A stretch of 64,000 nucleotides of DNA from Cryobacterium shii (lineage in GTDB: Bacteria > Actinomycetota > Actinomycetes > Actinomycetales > Microbacteriaceae). Positions 56,956 to 64,000 of the stretch are shown in pieces. Below the pieces are notes generated by a model, which did no database searches, was not told where the DNA came from, and saw only the letters and a program-made list of their open reading frames with translations. Position numbers and translations under genes: made by a program. The DNA is taken from positions 28,171-92,170 of the forward strand of contig NZ_SOFY01000070.1 of the NCBI RefSeq assembly GCF_004402595.1, given 5' to 3'. Numbering within the stretch: the first letter of the stretch is position 1; each line of letters starts with the position of its first letter.

Positions 56956-57548
56956 CGGAATGTCCCTGCTATCGGCTCGAAGAGCCCGGCGAGGACGGTC
57001 ACGAACTCGTCGCCTTCGTCGCCGGTGAGATGGAGAATCGCGTAGGAGAGCACGAGGCCCGTGCCGGGCCGCTCCCCCGGTGCCGGAACGAGGTAGTGGA
57101 TCAGTAATGACGAGAGACCCTCCTCGCCGTCGACCCGGTTTCGTTCCTCCTGCCAGCGCCAGGCGGGACCCTGCGGCAGCTGCACCGCTTCGGCCCGGCC
57201 GCCGGCGAGACGGTCGACCGCCGAGACGAGGGTGGTTCCCGGCGCCGCTCTGAACGGGACCGCCACGATGGAGACCGGCAGAACGATGTCGTCGACGCGT
57301 TTGATCGGGAGGTACATGGCCGTCGCACCGATTTTGCGGACCCGGGCGAAATACACGTGGATGCGCGTGCGAACGTCCAGCGCGATGTCCGGCCGTCCGC
57401 CGTCGCGGTAGAGGTCCCGGGCGTTCTGGACAAGCTGGGCCTCGGCTTCGCGGTCGATGCCGTACTCGGCCCATCCGGGCGGGAAGACGAGCGTGTACGT
57501 GAGCTCGGCGGCGGCACGGGAGCCCTTGAGCTCGCTGGCGAGGCTCAC
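56940..57548 (-). CDS. Secretion-operon accessory protein, Mog1/LpqN-like pattern
   Basis: 202 residues. The GTG at 57548 overlaps the stop of the 179-residue membrane gene (GTGA) and has GGAGG 8 bases upstream. Sequence: AELTYTLVFPPGWAEYGIDR, ARDLYRDGGRPDIALDVRTR, TAMYLPIKRVDDIVLPVSIV, LIHYLVPAPGERPGTGLVLS, and a terminal FVTVLAGLFEPIAGTFRW. The FPPGW start and the late beta-strand pair plus helix recall Mog1/PsbP/LpqN folds. It is soluble, co-translated with its neighbours, and of unknown function. Confidence 0.68.
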   Translation of the reverse strand: MSLASELKGSRAAAELTYTLVFPPGWAEYGIDREAEAQLVQNARDLYRDGGRPDIALDVRTRIHVYFARVRKIGATAMYLPIKRVDDIVLPVSIVAVPFRAAPGTTLVSAVDRLAGGRAEAVQLPQGPAWRWQEERNRVDGEEGLSSLLIHYLVPAPGERPGTGLVLSYAILHLTGDEGDEFVTVLAGLFEPIAGTFRWKQN

Positions 57549-58084
57549 AGCGACACCTCCGCCGGCTCGAGCGCGCGCGGCTTCTGCAGCGTCAACAGGA
57601 GTGCCCGGAACAGGATCATCGACAGCGTCACCACCTGAAACACCGAGCCGATCCAATGCCAGCCGAAACCCCCATAGGAGTCGACGCCGACCGGGAGGCC
57701 CGTCGGGTCACGGTACATGGTGCTGTACAGGAGGGGGAGCATCACGTAGATGACCAGGGTCATCATGACGAGGTAGACGAGCAGGGGGCGGTCGTCTCTG
57801 GTGAAGTGGCGCAGCATCATCGCAACCGAGACCGGGGCGATGAGGGCGACGGCGATCACCAGCCAGGCAGGCAGTGGAATCCACGGCCATTCGATGGCGC
57901 CCCGGTACAGTCGCTCCCCGTCCCCGGGCCCCATGTGGCCGCCGGCGAGGAGCCCGTTCAGCACCGTCAGCAGCAGGAACGCGGCCATCAGCAGCGACCC
58001 GGCCATGAACCCGCCACGCGCCTTGTCGAGTTTCGGCCTGGCCGCGGATGCCTGCGGAGAGGTGCGTCCTGATGGTCGGCCCAT
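57545..58084 (-). CDS. Four-TM membrane protein of the secretion operon
   Basis: 179 residues. A basic N-terminal tail (SGRTSPQASAARPKLDKARG) precedes TM helices near 26-47 (AGSLLMAAFLLLTVLNGLLA), 72-92 (LPAWLVIAVALIAPVSVAMM), 100-120 (LLVYLVMMTLVIYVMLPLLY) and 142-165. It begins 1 base after the 430-residue gene. No family recognised. It may form part of the membrane complex or protect the membrane from the co-encoded substrates (inference). Confidence 0.68.
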   Translation of the reverse strand: MGRPSGRTSPQASAARPKLDKARGGFMAGSLLMAAFLLLTVLNGLLAGGHMGPGDGERLYRGAIEWPWIPLPAWLVIAVALIAPVSVAMMLRHFTRDDRPLLVYLVMMTLVIYVMLPLLYSTMYRDPTGLPVGVDSYGGFGWHWIGSVFQVVTLSMILFRALLLTLQKPRALEPAEVSL

Positions 58085-58085
58085 G

Positions 58086-59378
58086 TCAGGAGACCACGCT
58101 GTTCTTGAACGAGATGTAGCCCTGGTCGAATGTGCCGGCGATCTTGTCGTAGGCGGCTACGAGGGTGCCGCCGCCGGACAGGGCCACGTTCTTCACCTGT
58201 TCCCTGAGAACGGGCACCCCTTCGCGACCCGCGCCCCTGACCCACTCCGCAACCTCGGGGAGATGGCCGAACGTCTCGTCGATATTGTTGCGGAAGCCCA
58301 TGTACTGTCCCACGTTCGCGCTGCCGCCGCGGAGGGTGTTCCACGGATTGTTGAAGAACGGCGGAATGGTCTGCAAGCGGGAGCCGGCGAAGGCCTGCAC
58401 GTCCCGGAAGCGATTCACCAGGCGCCAATTGCTCGTCGGCATTGCAGCGCGCAGACCCACCTGGACGGAATCCCGTCCCCCGGCGAAGACGGCCCTCATT
58501 TCCGGGCCGCGCAGGACGGCTGAAACCGATTTCGCTCCCGCAGCGCCGATTCCGAAGGTGACCAGCCCGAAGACATCGAGGCCCACGTCGACCCAGGAGC
58601 CGTTGCCCGTGGCCGCCAGAGTCACGTGTCCGATCAGGGACACGACGGATAACACCACGACCAGGGCCATCACGAACAGGGCGATGGGCCCGGTCAGGAA
58701 CAGGGCGACGACGGCGAGCACGAGCAGCACCGAGCTGATCGTGTCGAGGAATTTGGTCAGGTCCTCGACCCAGGTGTCGTTGTTGCCCGCGGTGTCCATC
58801 GCCGTGTCGATTCCGCCGACCGCATCGTCGTAGGCTTCCGCCCACACGCTGAACGCGCTCTCGAAGGTGTCCCAGAGCCCGTCGAGGTTGTTGTCCGCGC
58901 TGCGCGCGGAACTCGCGGCGGCGTCATCGGCCGACACCGCCTGCGCCCGATCCTGCGGTGTCGGCTCGGTCTCCCACAGCCAGGTGGTGTCGAGGCCGCT
59001 CAGCGCCCTCGAGGCGGAATCCGCCGTGTCACGACGGTCCTCGGCCACACTGTGCGCCGTCTCGATGTCGTCGATCAGAGGGTGGATCGTGTCCTGCGCC
59101 GCCTTCAGAGCCGCCGCGTAGCCTTTGAGAGTCTCCCCCGTCATCCGGTAGCGCACTGCCGCCTTGGACAGATCCCCGTTGATCTCCCCGGCCACCTTGC
59201 GCACCTTGTCCACGGATTCGGCGATCTGGGTGGTGCCCTCGCTGATCTCCCGCAGCGCCCTGGCGGTGCTGTCCATGGTGTCGCCGAGGGCGACCAGGTT
59301 GCGTCCGCGGCTGTCGACGTCGGATGCCGACCCCTCCAGGATCCGGAGGATGTGGCCTCTGGGCGACGTGAGGGTCAT
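58086..59378 (-). CDS. Candidate type VII substrate: helical head, TM pair, unknown tail
   Basis: 430 residues from the ATG at 59378 (GGAGGG upstream), overlapping the small helical gene by 4 bases. Residues 1-215 are helical and start ILRILEGSASDVDSRGRNLV; the segment AVRYRMTGETLKGYAAALKA AQD matches the head of the 621-residue protein. TM helices lie near 220-265 (LLVLAVVALFLTGPIALFVM, then ALVVVLSVVSLIGHVTLAA). The tail (270-430) is Gly-rich and contains NNPWNTLRGGSANVGQYMGF and ends TFDQGYISFKNSVVS. The head plus TM plus variable tail resembles polymorphic type VII toxins. No catalytic motif is recognised in the tail. Confidence 0.72.
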   Translation of the reverse strand: MTLTSPRGHILRILEGSASDVDSRGRNLVALGDTMDSTARALREISEGTTQIAESVDKVRKVAGEINGDLSKAAVRYRMTGETLKGYAAALKAAQDTIHPLIDDIETAHSVAEDRRDTADSASRALSGLDTTWLWETEPTPQDRAQAVSADDAAASSARSADNNLDGLWDTFESAFSVWAEAYDDAVGGIDTAMDTAGNNDTWVEDLTKFLDTISSVLLVLAVVALFLTGPIALFVMALVVVLSVVSLIGHVTLAATGNGSWVDVGLDVFGLVTFGIGAAGAKSVSAVLRGPEMRAVFAGGRDSVQVGLRAAMPTSNWRLVNRFRDVQAFAGSRLQTIPPFFNNPWNTLRGGSANVGQYMGFRNNIDETFGHLPEVAEWVRGAGREGVPVLREQVKNVALSGGGTLVAAYDKIAGTFDQGYISFKNSVVS

Positions 59379-59704
59379 TTCATCCCTCCGACGGGCTGGT
59401 TGTCGTGGCCGGCGTGCCCCATGCTCTTGGCCGCCTCCCGGTCGAATGCGGTCCAGCCGGCGATGACGCCGTCCAGACGCTCCTGAAGGTCCTCCAGGCC
59501 GCCCTTGAGCTTGTCCCGCTTGGCCGCCCACTCGGCCTCGAACTCGTGCACGACGTCGAAGAGTTCCGAGCGGTCGTCGGGGTGCGCGACCGCGCCCGCG
59601 CCATCGTCGTTGCTCTTGGCGGCGGCCTTGAACTCGTCGATCGTCGTCTTGAGCCCGGAGGAGACCTCAGCGAGGTCCTGCATGTTCAGCCAGATCTGTG
59701 CCAT
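59375..59704 (-). CDS. Small helical type VII protein (EspC/WXG100-like), first after the ATPase
   Basis: 109 residues. AQIWLNMQDLAEVSSGLKTT, then a turn region KSNDDGAGAVAHPDDR, then SELFDVVHEFEAEWAAKRDK and LKGGLEDLQERLDGVIAGWT. It is a helical hairpin of WXG100/EspC size and a paralogue of the 55624-55923 protein. It starts 8 bases after the ATPase gene and overlaps the 430-residue substrate gene, so it is probably that protein's partner. Confidence 0.75.
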   Translation of the reverse strand: MAQIWLNMQDLAEVSSGLKTTIDEFKAAAKSNDDGAGAVAHPDDRSELFDVVHEFEAEWAAKRDKLKGGLEDLQERLDGVIAGWTAFDREAAKSMGHAGHDNQPVGGMK

Positions 59705-59712
59705 TGACTTGA

Positions 59713-62700
59713 TCAGCCCTTTCGTCGGTCTGCGTTGAGGCTATCGGCCACCAGTGGAATCTGAACGCGGTAGACGGAACCGTTCTGCACGTAGAGGCCG
59801 CGGCCCTCGGGGAACTCGTGCCGCGCGACGCGGGGGAACGGCACCTTGAAGACGCTCTCGCCGTCGTGCGTGTCCGGTTTCAGGATGATCCCCTTGCGGG
59901 CGGCCTTCATCTCGCCGACGAGACCGAAGCTGCTGCCGAGGTTCGCGATGTCGACGTCGGTGATGAGCGTGTGGTCGCTGCGGTTCACCTTCTGCGCAAG
60001 CTCCACCAGGGGTTTCTCCAACGGCGAGGCCGCGAACTGGGTCACGTTCTCGATCACGATGACCAGCCGGTCGGTGACCCCCTCGTCGGTGACGGCCTCG
60101 ATCAGCTCCTTCACCAGCGCGACCGCGTCGTCGACCTTGACCGCGCTCCGCATCCAGGGGTAGTCCGTCGCGAGTTGCGACCGACGCCCGCCGATGTGGA
60201 AGAACTTCGCGTCCGGGTCCCACGCCGCGATCGTTCGCACCAGGGCCCGGATGGTGTTGGTCTTGCCGCTCACGGGCGGCCCGCCGATGACGATGGTGCC
60301 CATCGGCTCGAACCCCATCGGCTGCAGCGCCGTGTCCGAGATGCCGATCACCGGCAGGTCGTTGACGGATGCCGGCAGCTCGCGGAGGGAGACCTCCTTC
60401 GGGAGCGCCCCCACGACCGGGGCCTCGGCCACACCGGCGGCGCGGAGCCGGGCGGCGAGCGCCTGTGTGCTCGTCGTCTGCGCCGCCACGTTCGGCGTGC
60501 CCCCGATGATCGCCAGCTGGGTTTCGTAGCCATCGACGATGGCCCGGCCGGGAGGTGACTGCTCGCTCAGGACGTCCTTGGGCACATCCAGCACCTGATA
60601 GGAGGACTCGTCGGGCAGGCGGAGCACCACCCGGCGCTGGATGTTGGCGTTGACCGCGGTCGGCACGCTTCCGTACCGGTCGGCCGTGATGACCACGTGG
60701 ATGCCCAGCGGCCGCCCTTCGCCCAGGATGCGCATGAAGGTGTTGTAGAGCGGTCCGCGGGCGAGGCTGGTCTCGTATTCCTGGCGGAACGTGCCGAAGC
60801 CGTCGAGCAGGAACAGGATGCGCGCCTCCCCCGGGGCCTTGGCCAGCTCGCGGTACTCGCCGATGCTGGCGGCGTTGACCTCGGAGAACCGCAGGGCCCG
60901 GGCGTCGAGTTCGGCCCGGAGCATCAGCAGGAGCCGGCCCACCCGCTCGTGGTCGTCGCCCGAGACGATCGAACCGACGTGGGGCAGGACCTCGACGCCG
61001 CGGAGGCTGCCGGTTCCGAAGTCGATCCCGTAGACGTTCACGGCGCCGCTGCCGGGGCTGGCGCCCGCGGAGATGGCCAGCGTGCGGAGGAGGGCGGACT
61101 TGCCCGTTCCGCCGGTTCCGTAGATGGCCATGTGGCCGTCTTTGTCCGGCCGGAAGAAGGCCGGCTCCTGCAGCTGCTTCTCGGGGATGTCGCTGACCCC
61201 CATCACGATCATGGAGTCCCGCCCCTGCCGCAGGGCGAGCAGGTCGTAGGCCGGGAGCAGGTCGTCCAGCCACGGCCGGCGCGGGGCGGGGATACCCGCG
61301 CGCGCCGCGGCGGTGATGAGGTTGCTCACGATCCGCACCTGGTCGTTGGGGCCGAGGTCGCGCGGCTCGTTCGACTCGTGGGCGGGCGCCTCCCAGGGCG
61401 TCTGCGAGCCGAACCGGAGCTCGCCGACCTTCACGCTGACCACGTCGGGTTCATCCGTGGTCCAGCCGCCCGCGTAGCCGGACTGGAACGGGATCAGCCG
61501 CCCCGGACCGGTCTTGGCGATGGCCCGGCCGGGGATCGATGGGTCGAAGGTTCCGGCGATAGGGTCGCCGACGACATCCTTCGAGTCGGACTCGTCGGCC
61601 ATCCGCAGGGCGACGCGCAGGTTCGTGTTGGCCCGCAGGTTGTCCTTGATGACGCCGGCCGGCCGCTGGGTGGCCATGATCAGGTGGATGCCGAGGGACC
61701 GGCCGCGCTGGGCGATGTCCACAACTCCGTCGACGAACTCGGGCACTTCGCCGGCGAGCGCGGCGAACTCGTCGATGACCAGGACCAGGGCCGGCGGGCA
61801 GTCCGGGTCGCCGCGCTTCTCGAGCTCCAGCAGGTCTTTGGCCTTCTTGCGGTTGAACAGGTGTTCCCGGTAGTGGAGTTCGGCGCGCAGGCTCGTCAGC
61901 GCGCGACGCACCAGGTGCGGGCTGAGGTCGGTGACCAGGCCGACGCAGTGCGGCAGCCGGGTGCATTCCGCGAATGCTGAGCCGCCCTTGTAGTCCACGA
62001 ACAGGAAGGTCACCCGGTCCGGGCTGTATTCGGCGGCCATGCCGAGCACCCAGGCCTGCAGGAACTCCGACTTGCCCGACCCCGTGGTGCCGCCGACCAA
62101 AGCGTGCGGGCCCTGGGTGCGCAGGTCGAGGTGCATGGCGTCGAGGGCGGACTGCCCCACGATCGCCCGCAGCGTGCCGGTTCGTTTGCGCGGGACCGGG
62201 GCGGCGCCGGAGCGGTCGCTGATCGAGCTGTTCTGGGTCCAGCGTTCGATCGCGGTGCCGGGTTCGGAGGCCAGCTCCTCCCCCATCAGCGTCACCATGG
62301 ACACGCTGCGCGGCAGGTCGCTGGCGTCGGTGATGACGGCGCCGGCGTCGATGATCGGGGCCAGGCGCCGGGCCAGGATGCGCGCGTACTCGACGGACAC
62401 CCCCTCGATGGTCACATCGGGAACCGTCATCCCCAGCCGTACGAAGCCGACCTCGGCGTGGGCGAGGCCGTTCTCCACGTTGACGAAGGTGCGGCAGGCG
62501 GCGGGGAGCGCCTCGACGTTCGGGGCCATCCAGATCGGGTAGATGCGAGCATCCGCGGCGTCTTCGAGCATCTGCGCGAGCCGGGCCCGGTCCACCGGGG
62601 CGTCGTTGTCGATCAGAACCACGAGGGCGGCGCCGTCGGTGGCCGACGAGGACTCGGGAGTTCTCTGGCCGACGTGGGCGCCGCGCTGGGACGCGGCCTC

Positions 62701-64000
62701 ACCCTCCTCGTGCGAGCCGCGCGAGGTGCCGTCGCCGCCGTTTTGGGAGTTGCGACTCTGGATCAGTTCCTCGAGGGCGTTCAGGATGGCCGTGCCGAGC
62801 GCCGCGCTGTTGGCCAGGTGCACGCCCGCCAGCCGGCTCTGCGGCGACGAGGTGTGCGGCAGCCACTTCAGCCACTCGAACTCGGTCGTGAACCGGGGGC
62901 TCAGGATGGCCGCGAACGTGACCTCGGCCGGGGAGTGCATGCCCGCGTACTGCACGGTGATCGCCCGAACCGTGTCGGCGACATCCGTGGCCGGGCCGCA
63001 GACGCCCAGGGCGCCGGACAGGAACAGGTTCTCGACGACGGGGACACCGCTGATCCGCGCGACCTTCGCCTGCAGCTTGTCCACCATGCGCAGGTAGACC
63101 GGCAGGCCGGAGGTGTTCTCCTTGGTGTTGATCGTGTTGCGGCTGGGCATACTGCCGAGGCCCAGGCGCAGGTCGAGGAAGTTCCAGTGCTCGGGCCGGC
63201 GGGTCCAGAGCAGCGGGCCCAGTTCGATCGCGGCCCCGTAGACCTCGGCGACCGACGGGGACTCGCGCAGCCGGGACGCGCGCTCCAGCGGCTCCTCCTC
63301 TTCGAACCGGGTCTCGATGTCTTCGAGCTGGGTCTCGAAGGCCGTCACCGTGGTGGCGAGCTTGTTCTTGGAGACCTGGATGCGGGAGAAGTGACTGCCG
63401 ACCGCCATCATCGGCATCATCGCCACGAAGGTGAGGGTCAGCGGGTTGCGGGTGACCGCGAACATGACGATGCCCATGATCGCGGGCGAAATGACCATCA
63501 GCCACGGGAACGGCTGCGGCTCGATGTCGGTCGGGATCGCGGGGGCGGGGAATTCCCGGCCCGGGTAGCGCTGCTCGACCTGCGGCGAACGGTTGAAGCG
63601 CAGCGAACCGCCCCGCTCCAGAACCTGCACGGACTGGTCGACGGGAGCGCCGGCCACCAGCGTCGCCGCCAGTTCGGTGTCGCCGAGCACGATGGACTGC
63701 CCGGTGACCAGCCGCACCCGGGAGAGGAGGCCGCCGTCGACCAGGATGCCGTTGGCCGAGTTGAGGTCGACGATCTCGATCGATCCGGGCCCGACCTCCA
63801 CGCGCACGTGGCGTTTGGAGACGAGCTCGTCGTTGAGCACGACGTCGTTGCCGGGGATGCGGCCGATCGTGCTGTTGCCGACCGGCAGACGGAACTCGGC
63901 ACCCTTGTCGGGACCGCTCATCACGCGAAGGATGGCCGCGGTCGGGCCGCGGCCGGCGCCCCGGGCCGCCCGGGCGCTCGAGCGTGCGCCGCCGGGCGCC
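59713..64000 (-). CDS. eccC: Type VII secretion FtsK/SpoIIIE ATPase EccC/EssC with FHA domain (5' end outside window)
   Basis: At least 1403 residues counted from the GTG at 63924; the frame stays open to base 64000 and beyond, so the N-terminus is probably truncated. An FHA domain comes first (GNSTIGRIPGNDVVLNDELV, SKRHVRVEV, NSANGILVDG), then two TM helices (about 140-157, 161-177). Three ATPase modules follow: D1 with Walker A VGGTTGSGKSEFLQ (Lys about 618) and Walker B LVLVIDEFAAL; D2 with YGTGGTGKSALL (about 942) and LFLLDGFG; D3 with GGPPVSGKTNT (about 1221) and LVIVIENV. It drives export of WXG100-type substrates through the membrane. FHA plus triple ATPase is the EssC-like layout. It heads the operon running left to 52556. 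Confidence 0.93.
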   Translation of the reverse strand, partial: APGGARSSARAARGAGRGPTAAILRVMSGPDKGAEFRLPVGNSTIGRIPGNDVVLNDELVSKRHVRVEVGPGSIEIVDLNSANGILVDGGLLSRVRLVTGQSIVLGDTELAATLVAGAPVDQSVQVLERGGSLRFNRSPQVEQRYPGREFPAPAIPTDIEPQPFPWLMVISPAIMGIVMFAVTRNPLTLTFVAMMPMMAVGSHFSRIQVSKNKLATTVTAFETQLEDIETRFEEEEPLERASRLRESPSVAEVYGAAIELGPLLWTRRPEHWNFLDLRLGLGSMPSRNTINTKENTSGLPVYLRMVDKLQAKVARISGVPVVENLFLSGALGVCGPATDVADTVRAITVQYAGMHSPAEVTFAAILSPRFTTEFEWLKWLPHTSSPQSRLAGVHLANSAALGTAILNALEELIQSRNSQNGGDGTSRGSHEEGEAASQRGAHVGQRTPESSSATDGAALVVLIDNDAPVDRARLAQMLEDAADARIYPIWMAPNVEALPAACRTFVNVENGLAHAEVGFVRLGMTVPDVTIEGVSVEYARILARRLAPIIDAGAVITDASDLPRSVSMVTLMGEELASEPGTAIERWTQNSSISDRSGAAPVPRKRTGTLRAIVGQSALDAMHLDLRTQGPHALVGGTTGSGKSEFLQAWVLGMAAEYSPDRVTFLFVDYKGGSAFAECTRLPHCVGLVTDLSPHLVRRALTSLRAELHYREHLFNRKKAKDLLELEKRGDPDCPPALVLVIDEFAALAGEVPEFVDGVVDIAQRGRSLGIHLIMATQRPAGVIKDNLRANTNLRVALRMADESDSKDVVGDPIAGTFDPSIPGRAIAKTGPGRLIPFQSGYAGGWTTDEPDVVSVKVGELRFGSQTPWEAPAHESNEPRDLGPNDQVRIVSNLITAAARAGIPAPRRPWLDDLLPAYDLLALRQGRDSMIVMGVSDIPEKQLQEPAFFRPDKDGHMAIYGTGGTGKSALLRTLAISAGASPGSGAVNVYGIDFGTGSLRGVEVLPHVGSIVSGDDHERVGRLLLMLRAELDARALRFSEVNAASIGEYRELAKAPGEARILFLLDGFGTFRQEYETSLARGPLYNTFMRILGEGRPLGIHVVITADRYGSVPTAVNANIQRRVVLRLPDESSYQVLDVPKDVLSEQSPPGRAIVDGYETQLAIIGGTPNVAAQTTSTQALAARLRAAGVAEAPVVGALPKEVSLRELPASVNDLPVIGISDTALQPMGFEPMGTIVIGGPPVSGKTNTIRALVRTIAAWDPDAKFFHIGGRRSQLATDYPWMRSAVKVDDAVALVKELIEAVTDEGVTDRLVIVIENVTQFAASPLEKPLVELAQKVNRSDHTLITDVDIANLGSSFGLVGEMKAARKGIILKPDTHDGESVFKVPFPRVARHEFPEGRGLYVQNGSVYRVQIPLVADSLNADRRKG

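Noticed and set aside
59818..61980. Plus-strand frames opposite the secretion ATPase
   Set aside because: They mirror the ATPase coding strand and have no recognisable domain.

Overview
The window looks like chromosomal DNA of a high-GC actinobacterium, most likely from the family Microbacteriaceae (inference). The supporting signs are the high GC content, a GuaB3 paralogue next to GuaB, actinobacterial-type CIRCE sites, alanine/lysine-rich tails on several ribosomal proteins, and the gene orders glmS-acpS-alr-tsaE-tsaB-rimI-tsaD and secY-adk-map-infA. Most genes lie on the minus strand. I see no rRNA, tRNA, CRISPR array, insertion sequence or phage.

Layout. 1-4122: guanine nucleotide synthesis (guaB3, guaB) flanking a plus-strand MalY-type aminotransferase. 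4246-10562: a branched-chain amino-acid-type ABC importer, livHMGF on plus and its binding protein livK convergent on minus; between them is an 800-base non-coding stretch full of tandem and long repeats. 10648-15031: rarD, a solitary groES with two CIRCE sites, a methyltransferase and three small proline-rich or membrane proteins. 15114-24070: tRNA t6A synthesis (tsaD, tsaB, tsaE) with rimI, alr, acpS, glmS and glmM, plus divergent coaA. 24093-45247: translation genes rpsI-rplM-truA, an inserted acyltransferase, rplQ-rpoA-rpsK-rpsM-rpmJ-infA, an inserted PTS IIA/IIB pair, map-adk-secY, then the spc and S10 operons. 45592-46985: an AbiEi/DUF559-like gene and a small antitoxin-like gene. 47064-51787: tuf, fusA, rpsG, rpsL (str operon).

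51826-64000: a hypothetical gene followed by a minus-strand type VII (ESX-like) secretion operon entered from its distal side. Reading with transcription: an FHA-containing FtsK/SpoIIIE ATPase (EccC/EssC), cut by the window edge; a small helical protein; a 430-residue membrane-containing substrate; a 4-TM protein; two related accessory proteins; a WXG100-size protein; a second small helical protein; a 621-residue protein with an alpha/beta-hydrolase domain; a lipoprotein; and a third accessory-like protein. The two small-protein plus large-protein pairs look like paralogous modules, which makes this the best candidate for an undescribed system here.

The window also carries several families of small palindromic elements: an 81-bp MITE-like element (2 copies, one supplying the tsaE C-terminus), a 58-bp long hairpin (2 copies plus a fragment), and GACA(A/G)GC-type palindromes in ribosomal-protein intercistronic gaps, two of which sit where rpsD would be expected or beside rpmJ.
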